Positions 1-7,040 are shown, numbered from the stretch's first letter. The stretch is 8,264 nucleotides of DNA from an uncultured beta proteobacterium (GCA_903924715.1 CAIYCP010000653.1:1-8264); one strand, 5' to 3'. Numbers and translations are program-made. The notes: generated from the sequence alone by a model not told the origin.

Positions 1-636
1 AAGGCGATTGCGCATGCGATTGATCGTGAGGCCATTCTTAAAAACATCGTGGGGGGAGGCGAGATCATTAATACCATCTGCACCCCTTCGCAAGTTGGCT
101 GTAGCAGCGATGGTGCAATGATTTACAAATACGATCCTGCGTTATCGAAAAAACTTTTAGCTGAGGCTGGCTATCCCAACGGCTTTAGTCTTGACATCAT
201 GTCTTATCGTGAGCGCCAGCAAACTGAAGCCATGATCAACTACCTCCAAGCCGTTGGCATCAAAGCCAAACTAGGTTTTATGCAGTACGCCGCTATGCGC
301 GACTTGGCACGGGCGAACAAAACCGCGCTCACACATCAGACTTGGGGCTCGAATTTAGTCAATGACGTTTCAGCCTCGACGCCCGTGTATTTTGGTGGCG
401 GCAGTGACGACGTGAGTCGCGACTCTGAAGTGATTGCCTTGTTAAACAAGGGCGACAACACGGTTGACCCAGACGAACGCAAAAAAGTTTACAACCAGGC
501 GTTGGTCATCATCGCTGAAAAAGCGTACGCGCTGCCTTTGTGGTCGGTTCCTGTGTATTACGTCGCCAATAAAGACGTGAATTTCAAGCCGTATCACGAT
601 GAACTCGTGCGGTTTTGGGACATGAGCTGGAAGTGA
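1..636 (+). CDS. Peptide-type ABC transporter periplasmic solute-binding protein, C-terminal part (5' end outside window)
   Basis: The reading frame is open from base 1 to TGA at 634-636 and gives the last 211 residues of a protein whose family (SBP_bac_5, DppA/OppA) is usually about 500-540 residues, so more than half lies upstream. Such proteins bind a peptide or similar solute in the periplasm and deliver it to the permease pair. Visible family signs are AIDREAI near the start (residues 6-12 of the fragment), the YDP...LLAEAGYPNGF segment around residues 43-60, and the DPDERKKVYNQAL segment followed by ALPLWSVPVYY near the C-terminus. Two close cysteines (fragment residues 27 and 34, ICTPSQVGC) could form a periplasmic disulfide, which is inference. 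The stop overlaps the start of the next permease gene. The ligand cannot be read from this part; dipeptide, oligopeptide or another solute are all possible. GTG at 49 is an internal codon, not the start. Confidence 0.93.
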   Translation, partial: KAIAHAIDREAILKNIVGGGEIINTICTPSQVGCSSDGAMIYKYDPALSKKLLAEAGYPNGFSLDIMSYRERQQTEAMINYLQAVGIKAKLGFMQYAAMRDLARANKTALTHQTWGSNLVNDVSASTPVYFGGGSDDVSRDSEVIALLNKGDNTVDPDERKKVYNQALVIIAEKAYALPLWSVPVYYVANKDVNFKPYHDELVRFWDMSWK

Positions 637-1550
637 TTGCGTATTTAATAAAGCGTCTAGGCTTGGCGGTACTGGTGGCCCTCACCGTATCCGTCATCGC
701 CTACATGTTGCTGTATCTCTCAGGCGACCCGGCGCTTGCCATCGCGGGCGAAGGCGCTCGTCAAGCCGATATTGATCTCATCCGTAAAACCTACGGATTT
801 GATCGACCCCTCATTGTGCAATATGGCGACTGGTTACTGAAATTACTGAAGGGCGACCTGGGCGTCTCGATGTACTTTAAAACAGATGTCGCGCCGTTAA
901 TTTTTAGCAAACTTTCAACCACGCTTCTGCTCGCGCTCTACGCCTTAGCCTTTGCGTTACTGATTTCAGTACCGCTGGGCGTGTTAGCCGCCATTTACAA
1001 AAACAGTTGGATTGATCGTGTTTGCCTGGCCGTGGCGGTCGTCGGCCAAGCCATGCCGAACTTTTTCTTTGCGCTGATTCTGATTATGCTGTTCTCGATT
1101 TCGTGGCGCATGCTACCCGTATCCGGTAGCGACACCTGGCAACATTTTGTAATGCCCGCCATCACGCTAGGCTATTACGCAGCCCCTGCCTTTATGCGCT
1201 TGATTCGCGCAGGCATGATCGAAGTGTTAAGTGCCGACTATATCCGCACCGCGCGGGCCAAAGGTTTACCGACCCATACCGTGATCTTTAAACACGCCCT
1301 GCGCAATGCCATTGTTCCGGTCGTCGCGCTCGCCGCCGTGCAGCTTGGCTTTTTATTGGGCGGATCGATCGTGATTGAAACGATTTTTGCGCTTGACGGC
1401 CTAGGGTATCTGGCCTACCAAAGCATTACCTTTAAAGACTACCCGGTCACCCAAATCATTGTGCTGCTGCTGTCTGTGATTTACATTCTGCTCACACTTG
1501 CCTCAGACCTCGCCAACGCCTGGCTCGACCCAAGGATTCGAGTGGCTTAA
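633..1550 (+). CDS. Peptide-type ABC transporter permease, DppB/OppB-like
   Basis: This is an inner-membrane permease of the BPD_transp_1 family, 305 residues from the chosen GTG at 633, close to the usual 300-340 of DppB proteins. It would form the translocation pore with the next gene product. The N-terminus (IAYLIKRLG then a hydrophobic helix at about 9-29) is typical of DppB. Further hydrophobic segments lie at about 95-121, 131-158, 174-196, 228-250 and 274-293, giving six. The cytoplasmic EAA loop that docks on the ATPase is at about 202-229, with ARAKG and its conserved Gly at 211. The C-terminus DPRIR is typical. GTG 633 overlaps the preceding stop (GTGA), has a GAG at 624-626 in ribosome-binding position, and gives the expected N-terminus; TTG at 615 would add residues the family lacks. 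A DppB-type subunit is clear, the substrate is not. Confidence 0.95.
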   Translation: MIAYLIKRLGLAVLVALTVSVIAYMLLYLSGDPALAIAGEGARQADIDLIRKTYGFDRPLIVQYGDWLLKLLKGDLGVSMYFKTDVAPLIFSKLSTTLLLALYALAFALLISVPLGVLAAIYKNSWIDRVCLAVAVVGQAMPNFFFALILIMLFSISWRMLPVSGSDTWQHFVMPAITLGYYAAPAFMRLIRAGMIEVLSADYIRTARAKGLPTHTVIFKHALRNAIVPVVALAAVQLGFLLGGSIVIETIFALDGLGYLAYQSITFKDYPVTQIIVLLLSVIYILLTLASDLANAWLDPRIRVA

Positions 1551-1551
1551 G

Positions 1552-2379
1552 ATGAAAAATAATAAAGCCCTTTATGTCGGCTGTGGTCTGCTCATTGTGA
1601 TTCTGTGCATGGCTTTATTCGCACCGTGGTTATCGCCTCATGACCCATATTTTCAAGACCTCTCCTACCGCACTGTACCCCCCATTTGGTACGAGCAAGG
1701 CACTTGGTTACATCCGCTAGGGACTGATCAACTTGGTCGTGATTACTTATCGCGACTCTTTTATGGCGCGCGGATTTCTTTGTTAATCGGCGCAAGCGTC
1801 GCGCTGATTTCAGGGTTGATTGGCTGCACCATGGGAATGCTCGCAGGCTATTTTGGTGGCCGCATTGATATGGTCGTGTCTTTTTTAGTGACCACCCGCT
1901 TATCGATGCCAGTTGTACTTGTGGCACTCGCCACCGTGGCCTTAGTGGGCGGCTCACTTTGGGTCGTGATCATGGTACTTGGCCTGCTGAAATGGGATCG
2001 CTTTGCGGTCGTCATGCGCAGCGCCACGCAACAAGTGCGTGCAATGGAACATGTCTCCGCTGCGCAATCTGCGGGCGCCTCAACGCTGCGCATTCTGCTC
2101 ACTGAGGTGTTGCCCAATGTGCTACCTCACCTGATCGTGATTGCAACGCTTGAAGCCGCCAGCGCTATCTTGTTAGAAGCCGCCTTATCCTTTTTAGGCT
2201 TGGGCGTGCAACCGCCCTTGCCTTCTTGGGGCTTGATGATCTCTGAAGCCAAGTCTTATATGTTTTTTTCATTTTGGCTGATCGCAATCCCCGGCACAGC
2301 ACTTGCAGTACTGATCTTTGCGATCAATCTTGCCGGTGATGGCTTGCATCAATGGCTGACGCCGCAAGAGCGAGGCTAA
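1552..2379 (+). CDS. Peptide-type ABC transporter permease, DppC/OppC-like
   Basis: This is the second permease subunit, 275 residues from ATG 1552, near the usual 270-300 of DppC proteins. The N-terminal helix at about 9-27 ends in FAPWLSPHDPY, followed by the hallmark HPLGTDQLGRD at 54-64 and ARISLLIG around 73-80. The EAA loop is at about 166-192 (AAQSAGAS, Gly 175), and the conserved LSFLGLGVQPPLPSWG stretch at 212-227 precedes the last membrane segment. The C-terminal LAGDGLHQWLTP matches the family's GDgLRDwLDP-type ending in degraded form. It starts 1 nt after the stop of the DppB-like gene, so translation is probably coupled; I see only weak Shine-Dalgarno sequence there. The frame is open further upstream (TTG 1498), but that would overlap the coding end of the first permease and add a non-family sequence, so ATG 1552 is preferred. 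Confidence 0.95.
   Translation: MKNNKALYVGCGLLIVILCMALFAPWLSPHDPYFQDLSYRTVPPIWYEQGTWLHPLGTDQLGRDYLSRLFYGARISLLIGASVALISGLIGCTMGMLAGYFGGRIDMVVSFLVTTRLSMPVVLVALATVALVGGSLWVVIMVLGLLKWDRFAVVMRSATQQVRAMEHVSAAQSAGASTLRILLTEVLPNVLPHLIVIATLEAASAILLEAALSFLGLGVQPPLPSWGLMISEAKSYMFFSFWLIAIPGTALAVLIFAINLAGDGLHQWLTPQERG
2372..2375 (+). promoter_or_regulatory. Ribosome-binding site for the DppD-like ATPase
   Basis: GAGG at the very end of the DppC-like gene lies 7 nt before ATG 2383. It fixes the start of the ATPase gene and places its translation signal inside the upstream coding sequence. Confidence 0.6.
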
Positions 2380-2382
2380 CCG

Positions 2383-3393
2383 ATGACAAACCAAATCGCG
2401 AATATAGCAGCGGGCAATGTTCTTGACATCACAGGCCTCACCGTCGACATCACAACACCGCGCGGTACTTTGCATGTTGTGCGCGACGTGTCGCTACACG
2501 TCAAGCGCGGTGAAACCTTGTGCATTGTCGGGGAGTCAGGTTGCGGCAAATCAATGACTTCTTTAGCGATTATGGGTTTACTGCCAAAGTCTGCCAAGCG
2601 CAGCAGCACACGCTTTCAATTTTTAGGTGAAGAACTTAGCCAGGCCAACAAAGGGCATCTCAACGACTTGCGTGGCAATAAAATGGCCATGATTTTTCAA
2701 GAACCGATGACTGCGCTCAACCCAGCCTACACCATCGGCGAGCAACTCACCGAGCACTATCGCCACCACCTCAAAGTCTCCGACACTGATGCACGTGCCC
2801 GCGCAGTGAGCCTACTTGAAAAGGTCGGCATCGCCTCAGCCGCGCAGCGACTGGATCAATATCCGCACCAGTTATCGGGTGGCTTACGCCAACGCGTCAT
2901 GATCGCCATGTCGCTCATGTGCGACCCTGAACTCTTGATCGCTGACGAACCGAGTACGGCACTTGATGTCACCATTCAAGCGCAAATTCTACGTTTACTC
3001 GCCGATCTGCAAAAAGAGCTCGGCATCGCAATGGTCTTGATCACGCACGACTTAGGTGTCGTAGCACGAATCGCGGATCGAGTGGCCGTGATGTACGCAG
3101 GGCAGATTGTTGAGCAAGGCTCGGCCGCTGAAATTTTTTCGGCACCTCAACATCCTTATACGCGCGGCTTGATTAGTTGTATTCCGGTTCCAGGACGCAC
3201 AATACCCGGCGGTAAGCTCGGCACCATTCCGGGTGTGGTGCCCTCTTTGCTAGGCGATATGACGGGTTGCGCGTTTCGTGAGCGCTGTACATCTGCACAG
3301 GCTTCGTGTGCCGGCAGCATCCCCACTCATCAAACTGCGCAAGGGCATCAATGGCGCTGCGTGCTTGAGCCTAGCGAGGCACAACCAGCATGA
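2383..3393 (+). CDS. Peptide-type ABC transporter ATPase, DppD/OppD-like
   Basis: This is one of the two cytoplasmic ATP-hydrolysing subunits, 336 residues, as expected for DppD. Seen in order: Walker A GESGCGKS at 50-57, Q-loop Gln 106 in IFQEPMTALNP, the signature LSGGLRQR at 164-171, Walker B LLIADEP at 184-190 with catalytic Glu 189, and switch His 222 in THD. The oligopeptide-transporter C-terminal domain (oligo_HPY) begins with HPYTRGL at 257-263. Four cysteines at 296, 302, 309 and 326 form a C-x5-C-x6-C-x16-C pattern; an iron-sulfur cluster at this place is reported for some Opp/Dpp ATPases, and its presence here is inferred. The IFQEPMTALNP and SLMCDPELLIADEPSTALD wording is the D-type rather than the F-type. 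The gene starts 3 nt after the DppC-like gene and ends in a 4-nt ATGA overlap with the next ATPase. Confidence 0.96.
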   Translation: MTNQIANIAAGNVLDITGLTVDITTPRGTLHVVRDVSLHVKRGETLCIVGESGCGKSMTSLAIMGLLPKSAKRSSTRFQFLGEELSQANKGHLNDLRGNKMAMIFQEPMTALNPAYTIGEQLTEHYRHHLKVSDTDARARAVSLLEKVGIASAAQRLDQYPHQLSGGLRQRVMIAMSLMCDPELLIADEPSTALDVTIQAQILRLLADLQKELGIAMVLITHDLGVVARIADRVAVMYAGQIVEQGSAAEIFSAPQHPYTRGLISCIPVPGRTIPGGKLGTIPGVVPSLLGDMTGCAFRERCTSAQASCAGSIPTHQTAQGHQWRCVLEPSEAQPA

Positions 3394-4343
3394 GCGCGCT
3401 CATTCAAACCCGTGACTTACAACGCAGCTTCAAGGTTCGGGCAGGTTTTTTCAAACCGAATCAAACCCTGCATGCCGTCAATGGTATCAATCTGTCAGTC
3501 AACCGGGGCGATGTCTTGGGGATTGTGGGTGAGTCGGGCTGCGGCAAGTCGACGCTCGCTCGGATGCTCTTGGGTTTAACCCCGCCTAGCCACGGCAGCG
3601 TGTCGTTTGACGGACAAGACCTTAGCAAGATTGATCGACGCGAGCTCGCCAAACGTGTTCAGCCAATTTTTCAGGATCCGTATTCGTCTTTGAACCCAAG
3701 GCGCAGCATTGCTTCGATTGTGTCGTTTCCACTCGATGTGGCAGGCCTTGGCAGTCAAGCCGAGCGTCGCGTCAAGGCGCTTGAGATGCTTGAACGCGTG
3801 GGCTTACCTGCACGCTATGCCGACAACACGCCTGGGCAATTATCAGGCGGACAACGCCAGCGTGTTGCGATTGCGCGTGCCTTGGTGATGCATCCCGAAA
3901 TCGTAGTGTGTGACGAGCCCACTTCAGCGCTCGATGTTTCAGTGCAAGCACAGATCTTGAATTTGCTGCTCGATTTGCGCAAAGAGTTTAATCTGACGTA
4001 TGTGTTTATCAGCCACAATCTGGCTGTCGTTGAGCATATCGCCACGCAAGTGGCTGTCATGTATCTTGGTCGCGTGGTTGAACTCGCCCCCACGGCAGAG
4101 CTTTTTAAACATCCTCGTCACCCGTATACCCAAGCCTTACTCGCGTCGGTGTTGACGCCAGAGCCAGGCCTGGGCTTGCCTGACCTTGGTCTTGGATTAT
4201 CGTTTCCCGATCCCCTCCACCCCCCTTCGGGCTGCACCTTTCATCCGCGTTGTCCGCAGGCTACCGCCGATTGCTCTTCGCGACGGCCTGAGTTAGTAAA
4301 AAACGGGGCGAGCGAAGTAGCTTGTCATTTGTATCCGTCGTAA
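3390..4343 (+). CDS. Peptide-type ABC transporter ATPase, DppF/OppF-like
   Basis: This is the second ATPase subunit, 317 residues, in the usual DppF range. The motifs are all intact: Walker A GESGCGKS at 47-54, Q-loop Gln 95 in IFQDPYSSLNPRR (the F-type form), signature LSGGQRQR at 151-158, Walker B IVVCDEP at 171-177 with Glu 176, and His 209 in SHN. The last differs from the SHD seen in many ABC ATPases but is common in this subfamily. HPYTQAL at 244-250 opens the C-terminal domain. Cysteines 282, 288, 295 and 312 repeat exactly the spacing of the DppD-like partner, in the familiar GCxFHPRC context. The linker at about 257-272 is unusually rich in Gly and Leu (GLGLPDLGLGL). ATG 3390 overlaps the previous stop (ATGA), with GAGG at 3376-3379, 10 nt upstream. 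With this gene the transporter set is complete; an OppF-type role on a different substrate cannot be excluded. Confidence 0.96.
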   Translation: MSALIQTRDLQRSFKVRAGFFKPNQTLHAVNGINLSVNRGDVLGIVGESGCGKSTLARMLLGLTPPSHGSVSFDGQDLSKIDRRELAKRVQPIFQDPYSSLNPRRSIASIVSFPLDVAGLGSQAERRVKALEMLERVGLPARYADNTPGQLSGGQRQRVAIARALVMHPEIVVCDEPTSALDVSVQAQILNLLLDLRKEFNLTYVFISHNLAVVEHIATQVAVMYLGRVVELAPTAELFKHPRHPYTQALLASVLTPEPGLGLPDLGLGLSFPDPLHPPSGCTFHPRCPQATADCSSRRPELVKNGASEVACHLYPS

Positions 4344-4345
4344 CG

Positions 4346-4387
4346 TTCAAACTTTAATTTTGCAAGTTAGAGTCATCGAAGCTTGAA
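4346..4387 (+). repeat. Imperfect inverted repeat after the transporter operon
   Basis: TTCAAACTT (4346-4354) can pair with AAGCTTGAA (4379-4387) with one mismatch across a 24-nt loop; a smaller AACTT/AAGTT pairing sits inside it. It begins 2 nt after the last stop of the operon, where a terminator would be expected. The stem is AT-rich and no T-run follows, so a classic intrinsic terminator is not supported. Confidence 0.25.
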
Positions 4388-4398
4388 TCAAAAACCTC

Positions 4399-4427
4399 TT
4401 GACCGCCACACTCAGTCCAATTAGTCT
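4399..4427 (+). promoter_or_regulatory. Possible sigma-70 promoter for the TMEM43-family gene
   Basis: TTGACC (4399-4404) is followed after 17 nt by TAGTCT (4422-4427). The -35 box matches the consensus at five of six positions, the -10 box at only three of six. It lies 37 nt before the GTG start in the only spacer long enough to hold a promoter between the two units. This is a by-eye match only. Confidence 0.3.
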
Positions 4428-4453
4428 GTTGCTGCTTGGATTTCGCGTACAAA

Positions 4454-4459
4454 AAGGGA
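4454..4459 (+). promoter_or_regulatory. Ribosome-binding site for the TMEM43-family gene
   Basis: AAGGGA lies 4 nt before GTG 4464. The TAA at 4460-4462 closes an upstream frame just before the start, so this site and the GTG together decide the gene start. Confidence 0.5.
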
Positions 4460-4463
4460 TAAC

Positions 4464-5621
4464 GTGGCCGATTTGAATCCAGATAGCTTTACCCAAACTT
4501 CTACTACGAGTTGGCTTAGTCGTATCGGCTCAAGTTTGGTAGGCACGCTAATTGGCATTATTTTATTGCCCTGTGGCATTGCGCTGCTGTCCTGGAACGA
4601 AGGTCGTGCGGTCACTGCTGCAGCGGGTTTGAAGCGAGGCTTGGGCTCAATTGTAGAAATCAGTACAGCGTCCGTTAACCCGCAAAATAATACAAAACTG
4701 GTATATCTGAGTGGCACGGTAACTGGGGCCACGCCCGCCACAGACCCCTGGAGCGGGCTCTCAGAAGCAGGTCTCGTACGCTTGCAACGTCGCGTCGAAA
4801 TGTACCAGTGGCTTGAACGAGAGTCGGAAACAAAAAGCAATAACGTTGGCGGCTCGCAGACGACTCAAAAGACATATACCTACGTGTTAGATTGGTCTGA
4901 AAGCCTACATAATTCTGCACAGTTCAAAATCCCAGCAGGCCATCAAAATCCGACCATGCCATTGAAGTCACAAGCATTTGAGGCTAACGCAAGCAAGATC
5001 GGCGCATTCACGCTAGACAAAAGCCTAATACAAGACCTGAATAATTTTGAGCCTGTTCAAACATTGACTAAGGCACCTGCAGGGTATGTGGCACAAGGCA
5101 ATATGTTTTACAAAGGTACAAATCCAGACCAACCCGCTTTGGGCGATATGCGTGTGACCTATAGCGCGATTGCTTCGCAAACCTATTCAATCGCTGCGCA
5201 ACAAAATGGCGACACACTCACCTCCTATCACGACACAAAAAATGACTATAAGATTGCGCTGATTGAACCTGGCGTGGTCAGTGCCCAACAACTTTTTGCC
5301 GATCAAGCCTCAACTGAAAAACTGATTACCTGGGCCTGTCGACTCGGTGGCTTTGTGATGTTGGTGATCGGTTTTAGTCTGATTATGGGCCCGCTCGCAA
5401 TGCTGGTCGCCTTTTTGCCCTTCTTAGAGGGCTTAGTAGGCTTTGGCACCTTCTTTGTCGCGCTAGGCTTGGCCATCCCCATCACGCTGATCACCATCGC
5501 AGTCGCCTGGATTGCGAGTCGACCCGTGATTGGCGGGGGTATCTTGCTTGTGGCCGTCGCAGCGACATGGCTGATGCGTAGCTTAGCAGTCAAGAAAAAA
5601 TCTGCGGCAGCGACGCCTTAG
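4464..5621 (+). CDS. TMEM43/LUMA family membrane protein
   Basis: This is a 385-residue predicted membrane protein, similar in size to the roughly 400-residue eukaryotic TMEM43 proteins. An N-terminal membrane helix at about 24-43 is followed by the family signature SWNEGRAV (43-50). A long hydrophilic middle region carries VEMYQWLE at 111-118, YTYVLDWS at 138-145 and the GDMRVTY stretch at 227-233. The C-terminal third has three hydrophobic segments at about 294-320, 325-350 and 354-371, then a lysine-rich tail (KKKS). This pattern of one helix, a large loop and a helical bundle is that of TMEM43 (PF07787). In eukaryotes these proteins sit in the ER and inner nuclear membrane; the bacterial function is not known to me, and I infer only inner-membrane location. 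GTG 4464 is the first possible start after an in-frame TAA at 4458-4460 or nearby, and has AAGGGA upstream. The gene appears to stand alone: the transporter ends 120 nt upstream and the next gene is convergent. Confidence 0.88.
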   Translation: MADLNPDSFTQTSTTSWLSRIGSSLVGTLIGIILLPCGIALLSWNEGRAVTAAAGLKRGLGSIVEISTASVNPQNNTKLVYLSGTVTGATPATDPWSGLSEAGLVRLQRRVEMYQWLERESETKSNNVGGSQTTQKTYTYVLDWSESLHNSAQFKIPAGHQNPTMPLKSQAFEANASKIGAFTLDKSLIQDLNNFEPVQTLTKAPAGYVAQGNMFYKGTNPDQPALGDMRVTYSAIASQTYSIAAQQNGDTLTSYHDTKNDYKIALIEPGVVSAQQLFADQASTEKLITWACRLGGFVMLVIGFSLIMGPLAMLVAFLPFLEGLVGFGTFFVALGLAIPITLITIAVAWIASRPVIGGGILLVAVAATWLMRSLAVKKKSAAATP

Positions 5622-5640
5622 CATCGCCCCCACACGTATT

Positions 5641-5676
5641 CGTGAGCGCAACACGTGTCCGTCAGCGCAACGTGTA
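5641..5676. repeat. Short tandem repeat between convergent genes
   Basis: Two near-identical units lie side by side: CGTGAGCGCAACACGTGTC (5641-5659) and CGTCAGCGCAACGTGTA (5660-5676), differing by one substitution, a 2-nt gap and the last base. The first contains the palindrome ACACGTGT (5652-5659). The second holds the stop codon and the last codons of the minus-strand methyltransferase gene. No T-run marks an intrinsic terminator for either convergent gene. Confidence 0.5.
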
Positions 5677-6294
5677 CTCAAACGCCCAGTAGTACTGCCA
5701 GGTCGTATACGTTGCTTGCTCACCAAAGGGTGCAACCAACTCGCACAGATCAAATTCATTTGGATAATTTTTGAGTACACGGTGGGTTGAGCCATCGGCT
5801 AACTTGCGAATCTGATACGTGTTGCCGTCTGAATCTGGCTCTATCAAGGGCGTGCTATTGCCCTCGACATACAAGTTATCCAGCAGCACCACGCGCGCAC
5901 CTGCTTTAAGGGTTTTGTTCAAACCCAACAAAAACGCTTTTTGACGTGCGAGGGGCACGTGCGAAAACCAAAAACCTGCGAACGCAGCATCATAGGGTTC
6001 GACTGGGGCAGGCAACGCATAGGCATCACCCACCAACCACTGAGCCCGCTCGTTATTTGGTCTGGCTTGTGCGATTTGAAGTGTTTCAGCTGAGGCGTCT
6101 AAGCCCAACACGCTGGTGGCAACCGGCGCAATGAACTGGGTCCAGTAACCCGTACCGCACGCGATCTCGAATACCCGTGCACCTTCAAACCGCGATGGCA
6201 ACCATTGCTCAATCAAACGTAAATCAGTTTGACGCTCGGGCTTGGCATAAATTTGGTCATATTCTTTTGCACGTGCTGCGTAATACTGTTTCAT
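5662..6294 (-). CDS. Class I SAM-dependent methyltransferase
   Basis: This is a soluble 210-residue protein with the class I (Rossmann-fold) methyltransferase order. Motif I VFEIACGTGYW at 41-51 binds S-adenosylmethionine. An acidic Asp 66 in LGLDAS follows the second strand and would hold the ribose. GDAYALP at 89-95 is the adenine-side motif, and YDAAFAGFWFSHVP at 101-114 is the usual fourth-strand region. RVVLLDN at 134-140 is the next strand. The N-terminal YYAARAKEYDQIY (4-16) is the common cap helix of Methyltransf_11/25-type enzymes. The substrate cannot be told from the sequence; small molecules are most usual for this size. The ATG directly follows the TAA of the GltL-type gene with no spacing and no clear Shine-Dalgarno of its own, so translation probably depends on re-initiation after the ATPase gene. 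Its end lies 40 nt from the convergent TMEM43-family gene. Confidence 0.93.
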   Translation of the reverse strand: MKQYYAARAKEYDQIYAKPERQTDLRLIEQWLPSRFEGARVFEIACGTGYWTQFIAPVATSVLGLDASAETLQIAQARPNNERAQWLVGDAYALPAPVEPYDAAFAGFWFSHVPLARQKAFLLGLNKTLKAGARVVLLDNLYVEGNSTPLIEPDSDGNTYQIRKLADGSTHRVLKNYPNEFDLCELVAPFGEQATYTTWQYYWAFEYTLR

Positions 6295-7035
6295 TTAGTG
6301 CTGCAAAATCTTCGACAAAAATTGTTGTGCCCGTTCACTTTTTGCCTGAGTAAAGAAATCGTCTTTGGTCGCGTCTTCAACGATCTCACCCTCATCCATA
6401 AAGATGACACGATGGGCCACTTTGCGGGCAAAGCCCATTTCGTGCGTCACCACCATCATGGTCATGCCTTCTTTAGCTAAGGTCACCATCACATCTAACA
6501 CTTCACCGACCATTTCTGGATCAAGGGCTGAGGTGGGCTCATCAAACAACATCACCACAGGATCCATACTCAGAGCACGCGCGATCGCAACGCGCTGCTG
6601 CTGACCACCAGACAGTTGACCCGGATGCTTGTCTTTGTGCGCGGTCAAGCCCACACGATCAAGCATCTTCAGACCACGCGCTAAGGCTTCAGCCGGGCTG
6701 CGGCCCAATACCTTAATCTGCGCAAGTGTCAGGTTTTCAGTGACGCTTAGGTGCGGAAACAATTCAAAGTGTTGAAACACCATGCCGACCTGACTGCGCA
6801 ATTTCGGCAAATTGGTTTTAGGATCATGCAACGCGACACCGTTGATAGTGAGTTTGCCTTGCTGAAAAGGTTCAAGTGCGTTGACACACTTGATCAGGGT
6901 CGACTTGCCCGAACCCGAAGGCCCACAAACCACCACCACTTCGCCACGATTGACCTGAGTGGTGCAATGTTTCAAGACATTGAAGCTGCCGTACCACTTT
7001 GACACATCTTCAATCGCAATCATTTGTTCTGACAT
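6295..7035 (-). CDS. gltL: Glutamate/aspartate ABC transporter ATPase, GltL-type
   Basis: This is the cytoplasmic ATPase of a polar amino acid importer, 246 residues (family about 240-250). Motifs: Walker A GPSGSGKS at 38-45, Q-loop Gln 88 in FQHFELFPHLSVTENL (diagnostic for the GlnQ/HisP/GltL family), signature LSGGQQQR at 141-148, Walker B VMLFDEP at 161-167 with Glu 166, D-loop SALD at 169-172 and switch His 198 in THEMGFARK. The wording VSKWYG near the N-terminus, GEVVVVCGPS, ENLTLAQIKVL, TSALDPEM and EGMTMMVVTHEMGF is what I recall of E. coli GltL, which favours glutamate/aspartate over glutamine or histidine. That is recall, not an alignment. Met1 is preferred over Met5 because AGGGA sits 5 nt upstream. 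No gltI, gltJ or gltK is adjacent; the gene is first in a two-gene unit with the methyltransferase. GlnQ-like specificity remains possible. Confidence 0.93.
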   Translation of the reverse strand: MSEQMIAIEDVSKWYGSFNVLKHCTTQVNRGEVVVVCGPSGSGKSTLIKCVNALEPFQQGKLTINGVALHDPKTNLPKLRSQVGMVFQHFELFPHLSVTENLTLAQIKVLGRSPAEALARGLKMLDRVGLTAHKDKHPGQLSGGQQQRVAIARALSMDPVVMLFDEPTSALDPEMVGEVLDVMVTLAKEGMTMMVVTHEMGFARKVAHRVIFMDEGEIVEDATKDDFFTQAKSERAQQFLSKILQH

Positions 7036-7040
7036 AGAGA

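Noticed and set aside
615..632. Earlier TTG start for the DppB-like permease
   Set aside because: It adds six residues not expected at the DppB N-terminus. GTG 633 overlaps the previous stop and gives the normal IAYLIKRLG beginning.
1592..1957. 121-codon minus-strand frame opposite the DppC-like gene
   Set aside because: Arg/Ser-rich antisense shadow of a well-supported permease gene.
4158..4205. GLGLPDLGLGL stretch in the DppF-like ATPase as a possible insertion
   Set aside because: Compared with remembered DppF sequences, the distance from the VP/PDP segment to the PPSGC segment is normal. It is a low-complexity linker rather than added sequence.
4421..4840. 139-codon minus-strand frame opposite the TMEM43-family gene
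   Set aside because: It lies antisense to a gene with clear family motifs and shows no motif of its own, so it is a shadow frame.
5631..5659. Possible intrinsic terminator between the convergent genes
   Set aside because: ACACGT can pair with ACGTGT and CACG with CGTG, but the stems are short and no T-run follows on either strand.
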